Shown here piece by piece: positions 35,884 through 46,929 of a stretch of DNA of 64,000 nt. This DNA comes from Kingdonia uniflora. Lineage: Eukaryota; Streptophyta; Magnoliopsida; Ranunculales; Circaeasteraceae. Position 1 is the stretch's first letter. Every line of letters begins with the position of its first letter. The notes under the pieces are model-generated. The model was not told the origin of the DNA, did not search any database, and worked only from the letters and a program-made list of their open reading frames with translations. The position numbers and the translations under genes are program-made. The stretch spans positions 3,875,988 through 3,939,987 of the forward strand of contig JACGCM010000779.1 of the NCBI GenBank assembly GCA_014058105.1, written 5' to 3'.

Positions 35884-38800
35884 TTGTTCGAATGCTGCGA
35901 TCTAACGCTTCAAGATAAAGAAGTTAAACTTCTTCCTGAATCGAGCAATCGTCGGCTTGGAATTTATTTCGATAATTGTGACATCAGTCACGTCAAATTT
36001 CCTCATCTTGTTGCATTGGTTATCATGCTCAAGATGAAGAATTTTGTCATGCATATAATGATGATTGATACATGTAGCGGTATTGAGATTCTATTTCAAA
36101 GCACGATCTACCAGATAGGATTGGCCGATCAAGTCATTCTAAGCAATATCAATATCAGTAGGTTTAATGGTTCCAAGGAAGAATGAGTAGGCAAGATCAT
36201 CTTACCTATCACCGTCGAACCAGCCACAATCGACGTCGTATTCTGCATCATCAACGCCAAATCATGTATCCCGGGATTATGGGCCGTTGTTGGATCCATA
36301 ACATGGAAGCAATCACTTTCACTTATCATCAAGCACTTCGCTTCAAACACAGCAATGAAATCTACGAAATCAAAGGCAGTCTAAAGCCTTTACGAGCTTG
36401 AGAAAATTCTTTTTTTGCCATTCTTGACACATTCGACAGATAAGCTGCATAACAATTATAGAAAGCTGATTACATCGATGATCACCCTTCCAAAGAATAT
36501 TCAACATAGTACATAGACATCGATGGACCTAGCAGGGGTACTTATATTGGTACCAAGCCGGTCTAACGCGACAAGGATGTTCTCGTTCACTTCTTATGAA
36601 TGAATCGAGACATCTTTGCGTTGACTTTCGTAGAAATGCCAGGGGTTGATCCATCCAAGGCATATCACAGATTGAGCATCAGCAGCAATGCCACGACAGT
36701 CAAATAGAAACAGTGATGACTCTCACGTCGTCTACGAGATGAAGTCACCATGTAGATTGATAAGTTGATCAAAGTGGGATCCATTCGAGAGGCCAAATAC
36801 TTGGATTGGATCTCTTACATTGTCGCAGTTCCAAAGAAGAATGGAAAGGTCTGAGTTTGCGTAGATTTCACTGATCTAAATAAATATACTCTGAATGGTA
36901 GTTTCCCTCTTCCAATCATTCATCAAATTCTTGATTCCATAGTAGGTCACGAGCTCTTATCTATAATGGACGCTGCTTTTGGATACAATCAAATACTTAT
37001 CTTGGAGGCCGATCAGGAAAAGACCACTTTCATCACTGAAATGGGACTTTATTATTACTAAGTTATGCAATTCGGACTGAAGAACACCAGAGCAACTTAT
37101 CAATGGTTAATAACAACAATGTTTAAAGTGCATTTGGGGAAAATCGTTGAAGTCTACATCGATGATCTCCTGTACAAGAGCTTACTATCAAAAGACCATA
37201 TTACAGATCTCTCCATAATCCTCAACATTCTCCATTCTTACAGGATGCAGCTCAATCCTGATAAATGACAATTCAGAGTGTATTCAGGCAAGTTCCTTGG
37301 CCATTTTATCAGCAAGAATGGGATTGAGGCCGACCCATAACAAATTCAATCTCTCCTCAACATGCCTTCTTCAGAAATAAAGAAGGACGTACATAAGCTC
37401 ATAGGCAAAATTGTTGCTATCAATCGATTCGTCTATAAGTCTTCAGATCGATGCCGATGGCTGTTCTTACTACTCTGAGGTTATACTAAACGAGGAAAGG
37501 TTCAGCTCAACGAAGAAATCCAGTGGACAGCAAAATGTGAAGCAGCTTTTCAGGTGCTCAAAATCTATCTGGAGAAGTCTCCCATCATGAGTACCCCGAT
37601 AGATAATGAGGAACTGATAATCTACCTCGCAGTTATAGGCAATTCTATCGGCCTTGGTTCTCATTTGACTTGGGGATAATATAAAATAACTAGTCTATTT
37701 CATTACCAAAACCCTCACTCCAACATAAATGTGGTATTTTAAAATTAAGAGACTCCTTCAGACTCTTGCTTACACTTCACACAAACTCAAGCACTACTTC
37801 CAAGCTCATTCAGTCAAAGTCGTGACAAACTACCCACTCTGAGAAGTTCTGTCTAAAAAAGAAAAATCACGAAAAGTGCAACAATGTCAATCAGTTTGGG
37901 AGAACATGGTATCAAGTTCAAACAATGACATTCAGTAAAAGGTCAGGCCGTTGCCAATTTTCTTGTGAATTTTCCTGTGGATGATCCCGATTGGGAAGAG
38001 CAAGATCCTGACCTTACAGAAGAAATTACAGAAGATTGACCCACCAAACCATTTGATGATCATGCTGAATGGATTACAAAGAAATGGTAGAGACTTCTTA
38101 CAGATGGTTCAGCAGGACCCGTAGGGTCAGAAATTGGAATCGTACTGTTTCACCTTCCAACGACAGAATTGAAAAATCAATCCATTTAGATTTTGAAGCC
38201 TCTAACAATGTCACAGAGTGCGAAGCATTGATTCATGGGCTTGACTTAGCACTCGAGCTTGGCGTCCCTAAGCTCTCAGTCTATACAGATTATTTACTTA
38301 TCGTCCACCATTACTCAGAACAATACAAAAAAAATGGCAAGATGATCGAATATGTTACCCTCATTGCCAATAGGATGAGCAGATTCACGCAAGCAACTCT
38401 AGACTATTTACCTCATGGCGAGAACAGACATGCCGATTCTTTGGCTTATTTGGCTGGGGTCTTGGGCACCGAAGCACGATATCTAAAGATTGAAGTGATA
38501 TCCACCCCCAACAATGACTTTAATTCTATATGCACGATCAACACTGGGGGCGATGAAGAGGAAGACGACGATTGGAAAAAGCCATTTATTACTTACCTCG
38601 GGGCGAAGATCAAATGCGACGGGACCCTTCCGACAAATCCAAAAGAACAATGATAGTTGATTAAAAATTTAAAATGTTATACAGTTCAAAATGGCCATCT
38701 ATATCGTCGACCAGTGACAAACCTTTATCTTAAGTGCTTCTCCAAGAAGAAAGCCGATGGAATGCTCAAATAATTACAATAAGGAACTTGTGGCTATCAT

Positions 38801-39805
38801 ACCGCTGGTTGATCACTTGCAAACAGAGCAATTACACAGGGAGTATTCTGGCCAGGGATGTACAAGCAAGCAGAAGAGTACTCACACAAATACGACACAT
38901 GTCAACGACATAGAAATATGATCCGTGTCCCTGCACTCGAACTACATGCAAGCAAGGTGTTTTGGCCATTCAAGCGATGGGTGCTCGATCTTGTGGGAGA
39001 ATTTCCCAATACTTCAGGTAACAGATGTTACTTACTCGTAGCAACAGATTATTTTACAAAATGGGTGGAAGCAGTTTCTCTTTGTCGAACTAGAGAATAA
39101 GATGTCATCTCTTTTATCTGAGAACACATTATCACGCGGTTCAGATTCCCCTACCTGATGTAGATCGATAACGGGACTCAGTTCGTTGGAGAAAAGGTCG
39201 TAGCCTTCCTCAACAAACGTAACATCATTCATTCCCCATCCAATCCATACTACCCACAAGGCAATATCTAAGTCGAAATAACCAGCAAAACCATAGTGGG
39301 CAGACTCAAGAAAAGGCTTTAATCATAGAAGAAAGGAAATTGGATATGGAAGCTTCTTCACGTCTTATGGGCATACTATACTACTCCATGATAATTAACT
39401 AGTTATTCCCTCTTTCTCCTGGCTTATGGCATAGAGGTTGTCATTCCTACAGAGTATCACCATCTTGTTAGAGATCACGAGCTTACCAATGAATATAATG
39501 AATTTGAACAGGCCTGTAATATGAATTGGATTGATGAAACTAGGAAACACGTTATTGCCAACCTAGGTCAAAATCATCATATGTTCGCTAGCTCGTATAA
39601 CAGAAGAATCCAAAGTTGTGAGTTCCAAATAGACGATCTAGTGTTCAGAGAATCCCACAGAGCAAAAAGGAAGTACATATTAGGAAACTCGCTGAAAATT
39701 AGGAAGGTCATTTCCTCATCGTTGGCCGAACTGGCTTGGAGTCGTACTATCTCATGGCAGAGCAAGGAGTTTGAATCCCAAATCCATGGAATACTGGGCG
39801 ATTAA
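35884..39805 (+). pseudogene. element D pol remnant (PR-RT-RH-aRH-INT)
   Basis: The protease stretch (35884-36186) has MIDTCSGIEILF, where the DTG site reads DTC. RT (about 36600-37300) shows VDFTDLNKYT, MQFGLKNTRATYQ and the catalytic YIDDLL at about 37155. RNase H follows to about 37675. The aRH at about 38050-38500 has TDGSAGP in one frame, then NNVTECEALIHGLDLALELG and HADSLAYLAG. Integrase shows a zinc-finger half (YDTCQRH, 38858 on), VLDLVGEFP, IDNGTQF and VEITSKTI at about 38970-39290, and a C-terminal piece at 39521-39805. Multiple stops (for example 37266, 37335, 39098) rule out function. Confidence 0.88.
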
Positions 39806-39967
39806 AGCGATATTATTGTTAAGTCCATAGTTTCACTATTCTCGTTCTTTACATTCCAAAAGTGAGATTTCAATCTCCATACAGTGTGCATTCTATTCTA
39901 TTCGATAAAAACTTCCAAGTTTTTTCCCACATTACTCTCTACTCAGGTAGAATCTACTAAATCTCAA

Positions 39968-40054
39968 AGATTGATGCAAAGGTTATACTAGTTCTTAATC
40001 AACCATCTATACACTGATTGAAGCAAATGTAATACTAGCTCTTAATCAACCATC
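39968..40054. repeat. short direct repeat ending in cttaatcaaccatct
   Basis: Two adjacent copies of about 45-50 bp (both contain 'aatcaaccatct') lie just before the LTR of element A. The pentamer CCATC at 40050-40054 is the candidate target-site copy for element A. Confidence 0.6.
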
Positions 40055-40772
40055 TGTAGGGGCCTAACTTCTTTCAGAGAGGAAATCGGCTCTTACAATA
40101 CATGGTTAATCTTCAATTAATGGAATGCAAGTAAATAATCTGAAGTATGAACAACCTATAGATAAAATACTTGCGTAGTGGTTCGAATGTGATACTATAC
40201 GACCTCTGATGAGAATTTTTAAATATGTTTTTATTACTGATGAGTAATCGAAGGTTCGAGTACTGGGTTTTACAGGGTGGTCAAAGGCAATCTGCAAAGG
40301 GGCTGGGGCGGATCTTTCTAACCCCTCATTAGTTCCCCATCTCTCCTATTTATAGAATCATAGGAAGGGCTGAGTCACCAAGATTAGGTCAGATTACAGG
40401 AGTACTGTCCGGATATCCCGGTAGGGTATGGGCGCCAGACATGTATGTACTGTCACTGCAATAGTTGTTGGAGATGTCTCTGCACTTTATCACCGTGGTA
40501 GTGGTTGGGCCTGTCACTATAGCTGTAAGGACCAATCACTGCGTTATCATGTCTGATGAGCTGGCTGTCTGTCCTGTCATACCACAACCATGTGCAGCTA
40601 TGGTCGAAGTATTTCTGCTACGATGTGTAAAGTCCGTCCTTGAAGCTTCATCTTCAAATGATCTTTGGAAGGCTTGTTTTAAGGATTGAGTAGGCTTCAA
40701 TACATTCGAGTAGGCCACAAAGTAGCCTTCGAGTGTCTGAGTGGGGTCGAAAGCTGCAAGTATGCTACTACA
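40055..40772 (-). repeat. 3' LTR of Tat element A
   Basis: Read on the minus strand, it begins TGTAGTAGCATACTTG at 40772 and ends GGCCCCTACA at 40055, with TG...CA ends and inverted TGTAG/CTACA. A TATA-like TCTATAAATAGG (minus strand, about 40346-40357) would be its promoter. It follows a polypurine tract. The partner 5' LTR is not in the window. Confidence 0.8.
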
Positions 40773-40790
40773 TTCGCCCCCTCTCTGTGA
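40773..40790 (-). other. polypurine tract of element A
   Basis: The minus strand reads CACAGAGAGGGGGCGAA directly before the LTR, the plus-strand primer expected 5' of a 3' LTR. Element C has a very similar tract at 56033-56050. Confidence 0.8.
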
Positions 40791-40997
40791 GGGTCTCGAA
40801 ACCAGGTAGAGATGCATTTGCTGAGAAAACTGTTTGGCCTTGGAATTTGATCAATTTGACTGTTGGTTTTTGGGTAAGTAATTAAAGAGGGTTATAAATG
40901 AAATGGGTCTATAAGTATGGGTTATTGAGTAGGGATACTGTGTAACCTTCTTCTTTTCCATTCTTCTCTCTTTTCTTTGCAAATTTTTGAAATCTCT

Positions 40998-41336
40998 ATG
41001 GATACTACGCCCAACGCACGATATCAGCAGAGGATGGGGTTCACCTCGGATCGTCGCTTAGGGCGGAAGACTGGTGAACTGCATATAAAGTTCTTTGGGT
41101 ATCATGATCTGGACTGGGACATGCCCGAACTGGTGGAGGTAGAGGCTGGTGAGCTCATCAATGGGGAGCCTTACGCCTATCTTTGGGACCGACTGAACTA
41201 CGACTTTACTACTGCGGAGAAGCATTATCTCTTTCTGTCGGCTTTGGCCGAATGTCTTGTTTGTGCAGAAAAGGAGATGGAGGAGCAAAGCACGGTGAGT
41301 GGAGCTGGGCCTTCTGGAAGTAGGGCTACTGTTTGA
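40998..41336 (+). CDS. small acidic ORF S1 of Tat element A
   Basis: An uninterrupted 112-codon frame. A TATA-like tctataagtatgg lies at 40908-40920, 78-88 bp upstream. The product has a basic N-terminus (residues 7-25), an IKFFGYHDLDWDMPELVEVE core and a Glu-rich tail. I recognise no known domain. It resembles the next ORF, S2 (41945-42313): both have HD-x3-x-MP-x-L-x-EVE, then a (F/Y)AY-x-W stretch, then a Leu/Ala/Glu-rich helix, so S1 and S2 look like paralogues. A counterpart sits in the same place in element C (56339-56782). It lies antisense to the element's pol genes, between polypurine tract and gene P. It could be a retroelement extra ORF. Function is unknown. Confidence 0.6.
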   Translation: MDTTPNARYQQRMGFTSDRRLGRKTGELHIKFFGYHDLDWDMPELVEVEAGELINGEPYAYLWDRLNYDFTTAEKHYLFLSALAECLVCAEKEMEEQSTVSGAGPSGSRATV

Positions 41337-41944
41337 GGTGATGATGATTGGTCTCTCTGTATTATGAGGTTTTATGTTGAGGTTTTTGTTTTGGCTGGTT
41401 CTATGAATGTATTTGCGTTTAAAATTTTGCTGTTTTGTAAATTGGATAATGGAATGGACGTAATATTTTCTGAAACTTTGTGTGACTGTGTCTGGTTGAT
41501 ATTGTAGACGAATACTCTCATAGGCGGGCTAGCATATGCTTGTCATCGAATTGTTAATAGTGGGTAAAAAAATGGTATCGAAGTATAATAACATGGTCGA
41601 AGGTAAACAACTTTGTATTAGGGAAGACTTGGTGCAAGAGATTGAAGTCAAAATGTGAAGATGGACAATGTTTTGATGCTGGATGGATTGTTGGGTAAAT
41701 GGTCGAATGTTCGGTGCTCGAGTTTCAACTGCAAGTCCTTTTAAATGGTGTCCATGCGCATGCAGATGAAACTGTTACGTCTGGGAAGTTGTAGAGGTTG
41801 GACTGTTTGAGTTTTCGAGGTGGGGAATTGAAGGCCAATGTTAATGTAGCTAGGGAAGAGGGAAAGTTAAAATCGTTCTACATGAATAAAAGGATTGTTG
41901 GGGAGAGGATTCCTCATAGTTCTGCATTCTTCATCTGAAACATA
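41337..41944. other. spacer between S1 and S2 of element A
   Basis: Non-coding. Its right end (about 41750-41944) is the upstream region of S2 and matches 48785-49002 in element B, including a TATA-like aataaaagg (41885-41893; tatataaaagg in B). Confidence 0.55.
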
Positions 41945-42313
41945 ATGTTTGTTTCTTCTTTTAACGGTGGTTCGTCCAATGATGGTTCTTCCAGTGGTGT
42001 TTCATCCAGGGATAGGTATGCGAGCCGGGTTGCGGCCAAAGTGATTTAGGTACAGGAGAAGACACTGGAACTTTGACAAAGTTTTCTGATTGATCAAGAC
42101 ATTGATGCAGAGATCCCGGTCCTTTTTGAAATTGAGCCCGGGAAGCCGATTGCTGGGATACCTTTAGCATACTGGTGGGGGATTCTTCAGATGATGGATC
42201 CATTTCTGGGTCATCGGTTGTCTCTGCTAAAATCCTTCGCGGTAGAAATGGTAGACCAGAAGGATGTTGGTTCTGTGCTCATGGTCGAAGAGGAGCATTC
42301 CATTGATAATTAG
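41945..42313 (+). pseudogene. small acidic ORF S2 of Tat element A (two stops)
   Basis: From ATG 41945 the frame runs to TAG 42311-42313 with only two internal stops (TAG at about 42047, TGA at about 42077). The body holds a Ser/Gly-rich N-terminus and an EIPVLFEIEPGKP core, then AYWWGILQM and an acidic C-terminus (MVEEEHSIDN). It is homologous to 49003-49320 of element B and related to S1. A TATA-like motif lies 60 bp upstream. Unknown function. Confidence 0.65.
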
Positions 42314-43117
42314 AGTCCTCGTTCAACTGTGTTGTTGGGTTCTTTGATTGATTTGTTTGTGGTTTGTTTTTGTTGTTGCTCTTTCTTGTTTTTTTTACAT
42401 GGGGTCTGTAGTTGATGACTAGATGCATTATCTTGTTGAGGGAAATTAGAATTTTTAATTATTGTCATTGTAATGTAAAATCTGTCGAAAGAGGATTCTG
42501 TGTTCTCGAAGTTGTGTCATGAGCTGTCGAATTAATAATATAACTGTCAAAGTAGAATGTTTGGATTATCGAAGAAAAATCTTGAATTATCTAAGTAAAA
42601 ATTTGTAGCCTGTCGAAGTGGGTGGGTTATCTGTCGAACTAATTAAGTATGGAAGTGTCGAATATGCCAAAAATCAAATAGTTAATATACTTGGGGATCG
42701 AATATGAGGTTATCTGTTGACGAGTCATTGAGACATTGTATAGTCAATTACACGAATATGAGGAGTGTGTCGAAGGTTTTGTTTGAGCTGACTGGTCGTA
42801 CTGGCAGCCCAGACAGTTGGTCTGTCAGGATGGTATGTGCGCCTGGGGCAGTGTACCGAAAAGTAATCATGATTTTTGAACGTTTTTACAGAAAAGTTAT
42901 GACTGGATGTTGAGATTTGATTGTTTGGCTTTGAGTAATTGTAAAAGGTTTGGAGAAGCTTTGATTTTGTTGGTAATTTGAAGTGAGCGTGCCTGTCGTA
43001 CGTGAGGGAAATAAGGGGTAAATCGGTCAAAACATGTTATAGCCGAAAAGCTGGGGTAGTGGGGGTGTGGTAATGATAATGGTTTGAAAATTGAGGCGGT
43101 TTTGGCTTTTCGAGTGG
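42314..43117. other. spacer between S2 and P of element A, TGTCGAA-rich
   Basis: AT-rich DNA. Between about 42480 and 42670 the word (c)tgtcgaa and one-base variants recur about eight times. The matching spacer of element B (49440-49830) has the same property. Confidence 0.6.
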
Positions 43118-45740
43118 GTATATAAGTGTGAAAGAAGTAACCACTGTACTGTTCACTGAGAAAAACCAGAGAGAGTGAGAGAAGGACGTATGCCATTTGT
43201 ATCAGTACTTAAAAGGAGTTACTGGAGTTGTTGCATTGATCTCGATGCTTTGAGTATAGAGCTTCTAACGCAGGTATGTCACTTGAACTCTGCTAATTTT
43301 GTTTTGTTTTTCCTTCTGTGTTTGTGAGTAGAATATTTTGGGTTTGGGTTTTGGAGGTTATTGTCGAGGATAAGAGAATTGATAAATCTTGGTTTCGACC
43401 CATTCTGGGATTTTGGGGGGTTTTTGAAAGAGGGATTGGGTTTAGGATCAAAGTTTTGAATGCGTTTAAATCTGTTGAAGGATGTAGATGTGCGGGTTAT
43501 TAACACGTAATTATCGAATATATCGATCTAATTGTGTGCCTTTTCTTATGTAGGGTAAGATGTATACCCGTCAAGCTTTGAGACAGAGGCTGATTGACGA
43601 AAAGATCGAAGCATTCAAAGCTAGTATTTCTGATTGTACCCCAATGGGTGAGGGAAGCGACTTAGAAGTGTTAAATGTTGTAACCGATGCCCTTTTTTGC
43701 CTATGATTCTGCCGGCTGGTAAGATTTCGGTTTCGAGACGTCGTTGGACGGTAGTTACTGAGGATAGTGAGGAGGAGGAGATAGTATGGGGTGAGAGATG
43801 CGAGGGTAATATGGGGTCTTCTGGTGGTCAAAAAGTAGAAGAGGGGCAGAGTGATGAAAGTGGGGATTCGATTGAATCGGATAGGGTCGAAGGTGTCACT
43901 TCGGCTAGAGATAAGGTTAGATTAGATCGATTTGTTGCCAAGTTGGAGCTGTCGAAGGTGAGGATGTTGTTGAGCATGACGGGGGCAGGATTAACTTTCA
44001 AATCGAACCCAGGAGATGGAATAATGGCATATAGAAGCCCAATTCCACTGGGGATGGAACTTCCTCTTCGAAGGCTGGTAAAAGAGGTGTTGAATTTTAG
44101 GGAGGTTGCTCCGGTGCAAATGAATGGAATTTTTTACGAGATGATAAGGGTTATAGAGGGGATGAATGTAAAGCTGAGCATTAAGTGGAGGGGTTTGATT
44201 AAGTGATTTGACATTATTACCTTCTACTCGAAGAAGGCGAGCCAGAACATTGGCACCTATCATATCCAGTGTCACCCTGAGAAGCCCTGGTTTTTTTATC
44301 TGTGTTCGACGGGTCGAGGGTGGAATAAAAACCTAGTCATAGTACGGGGTAACTATGAGAATGTTGAAGGGGAGGACCTGTATAAGTTACATTATAAGGT
44401 GTATAATCAGAGTAAGTTTGTTGTCGATGGATTGTTCCTGAAGTTGTCTTGAATAAGTGGTGATTATATTTTGTTTATTCTGCAGGTCTGAAGAATCTAA
44501 CTTGGAACAATCCGTGGAACTATATCGATACCTTGCTCGAAGCTAGTAAGGATTTGGTAAATTCTATTTTTGACAGTCTTGGTATCAAGAAGCAGAGAAG
44601 GAAGAAGACGAATTCCCAGCTTCGGAAGATACTGAAGCCATCGAAGAAGAGGAGAGGCAAAGGTGGCTCGTAGGGTCCAAAAGAAATGGGAGGGGATGAG
44701 TTTCCAAGAAGTATTCAGTATGTTCCAAAAATGAGGAGGGGTTCGAAGCAAGCAGCGCCGGTGCCCAAAGTGCTTGGCGATGCTTCAAGACGGCGATCGA
44801 GGCAGGTGCCAACGCAGACTGAGAAGGGGAAGGCCAGGTTATTCCCAAAGCTCTGAAGGTACAACAAATAAAAGTTAATTTGTGCAAGGCATAGGGCGTT
44901 AGGGGAAGATGATGCAGAGGATGAAGATGAAAAAATGACAGATGCTGAACAACAAGAACATGCGGTAGCCAAACGTGCTTTGATGGTTGAACTCTGCGAA
45001 GATGACCCAGACGAGGCTTGGAGGAGATGAAGTGGAGTATGTTTCAGGTAACTGTCTATTAATTTACTCTTTGAGATTCTGAGAATTCTTTTAAGTTCTT
45101 TAAATTTTGACAGGTACTGACTGCTCGAATTTTCTAGCAGACGAATGCTTGGGCGCAATCTTAGAACAAGGCAATGAAATAAGCAAAGGGGAAGCTGCGG
45201 CAGGCGATTGAAAGTCTGGATCTTTCTCTAGGGATAGAGGCTTCGTTAGTGTCTGAGGTCAAAGTTTTGAAGCGAGATTTGGAGGCAATCACAAATTCCA
45301 TTGATGAGAGGCCTGAGCATCAGCGGACTAAGTAGGAGCGGGTGTGGGTGGCAAAGCTTACTGCGAAAGTGTGGGAGAAAGTAGGACAGAAGGTGAGTTA
45401 TCAGGCGCAGTTTGATAATGAATATAAGGTGGCTGTCAGGCTGAAGGAGTTTATAGAAGAGAAGGGGTATAATCCTGGCACTTTGGAACTCTTCCCAGTT
45501 TCCCCATAATTGGTTGTTGGAGATGATTTGCAGATGCAGGAAGAAGATGCAAATGCTATTGGTGGGGCAGATGGAGGTACTAGGGGTGGTGTGGAGGCTC
45601 CTGTAATTTAGGCAGTCAGTGTTAGAACTATTGATGATGTAGTTGTCGATAGTGCGGGGTCGAAGCTTTCGACTGGAGGTTCTTATAGTGCTGGCGCTGT
45701 AGGGCCTGTGGGAGAAAAGGATGCGGCCTTGTCAATATGT
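43118..45740 (+). pseudogene. PF04195-like gene P of Tat element A
   Basis: A TATA box (gtatataag, 43118-43126) precedes a 5' UTR exon ending at 43272, then an intron. ATG is at 43560. Coding exons are about 43554-44411, 44486-45047 and 45141 on, with GT-AG borders. The core (43920-44400) has NPGDGIMAYRSPIPLGMELP, LRRLVKEVLNF and PVQMNGIFYEMIRV, then IGTYHIQCHPEKPW and NLTWNNPWNYIDTLLEAS. This is the wording of plant 'putative gypsy type transposon' (PF04195-like) proteins. A charged coiled-coil tail follows. Lesions: a frame offset at about 43690, TGA at 44204-44206 (shared with element B), and a TAA at about 45508. It is antisense to the element's pol. Confidence 0.8.
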
Positions 45741-46189
45741 GGTATTTGGTGTTGGGTTTCCATGTCCACCTTTTCTGATTTGTTGTTGAATTGCAATATT
45801 TTGAACCATGTTTCTTTTTCTGTGGAGTCGGTATTTGAACTTGGTATTTCTGTGAGTTATCGTATTGTACTAATGTTGTTTATCTGATGAACTTCTGGAT
45901 TTGATTTTGAACTGCATTTGAATACGTGTCTGATTTTTGAACTGGATTTGCTATCTTTTTCTAGCCTTGCTTTGTTCTAGATTATTAAAATGTTGAGGCT
46001 TATTCTGTTAATTAACTTGTACTGAATGTTTGATGCATGGCCTAGCTTGAGTTGCGTTGAAACTGCTTATCTGGTTGATGATAGTTGAAATCTTATTGCA
46101 TTGTGGATATTTATGTATAATAGTATATGTATGTACTATTTCTTGCGAATGGTTGTAGAGTTATCAGACCCCGAAGAGCTTCGAGGATG

Positions 46190-46800
46190 TTGTGATATCT
46201 CTTTTGAAATTGAAGGATCTGCTGGACATCGATGGCCGAAGCCACATCGATGTAAGATGTGTTCGCCCCCAACGCATTCCCGAGGGTCCGGCCTTTCGAC
46301 CATTCGTACCTCTCGAGTTTGTTCGAATGTTAGAAACTTGAAAATTCTTAGGTCGCCCCCAAGTATCAGTCAAGGCGAGGGTGGACATGATACCCAGGGT
46401 AAACCAAGGAATCGACTGGACTTTGACAGTTTCAGAGCCTGATTGAAGCATAACTGTTCGCCCCCATTACATTCCCGTGGGTCCAGTCTTTCGACCATCC
46501 TTGCACCTCGAGTTTGCTCGAAATTGAAAGTTTAAAAATTTCAAGGTCGCCCCCAAGTATCTGTCGGGTGGAAGAGTTGACATGATACTTGGAAGGATCC
46601 TGGAAATCGACTGGACTTCAGCAATTTTGGAGCCTGATCGAAGTATAACTTTTTTCCTCTAATGCATTCTCGAGGGTCCAGACTTTCGACCATCCTTGTC
46701 CCTCGAGTTTGCTCAAATTTGGAAGCTTGAAAAATCTTGAGGTCGATCCTAAGTATTAGTCGGGTCGAAGGGTTGACATGATACCTTAGCTAAACTAAGA
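46190..46800. repeat. tandem repeat, 195-bp period, about 3 copies (element A)
   Basis: Landmark phrases ('gttcgccccc', 'cattcccgagggtcc', 'cctcgagtttgctcga', 'aagtatcagtcggg') recur at 195-bp spacing (46261, 46456, 46651). It lies between gene P and the integrase end. Related to 53100-53870. Confidence 0.9.
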
Positions 46801-46929
46801 AATTAAATGAAAAGAGGAGATGAAGTGTGGGTCAAAAAGTTGTTTATTGATAATTCTATGTTACATCAGTTGTACAAGGTTGAGGTCGTGGCCTGTTATA
46901 GGTGACCAACTGCATTGTGTTCCACGGGT

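Larger units (their letters stand above)
34117..39805 (+). mobile_element. Ty3/gypsy, Tat-lineage element D (decayed)
   Basis: Internal region in the order primer-binding site, gag, protease, RT, RNase H, archaeal-type second RNase H (aRH), integrase. The extra aRH before integrase is the hallmark of the Tat lineage. Dozens of stops and frameshifts are present. No matching 3' LTR was found. The sequence meets the LTR of element A at 40055. Confidence 0.9.

Noticed and set aside
34118..39805. Endogenous pararetrovirus (caulimovirid)
   Set aside because: An integrase with zinc finger and catalytic core, an archaeal-type RNase H before it, and an upstream LTR end all point to a Tat-lineage Ty3/gypsy element.
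43690..43715. Programmed -1 frameshift site in gene P of element A
   Set aside because: A C/T run is present, but the slippery heptamer is not in the right register and element B lacks the T-run. A shared indel is simpler. The offset is kept as a finding only.
46164..46451. 95-codon and 113-codon frames on both strands
   Set aside because: Both cover tandem-repeat DNA and mirror each other. No conserved wording.
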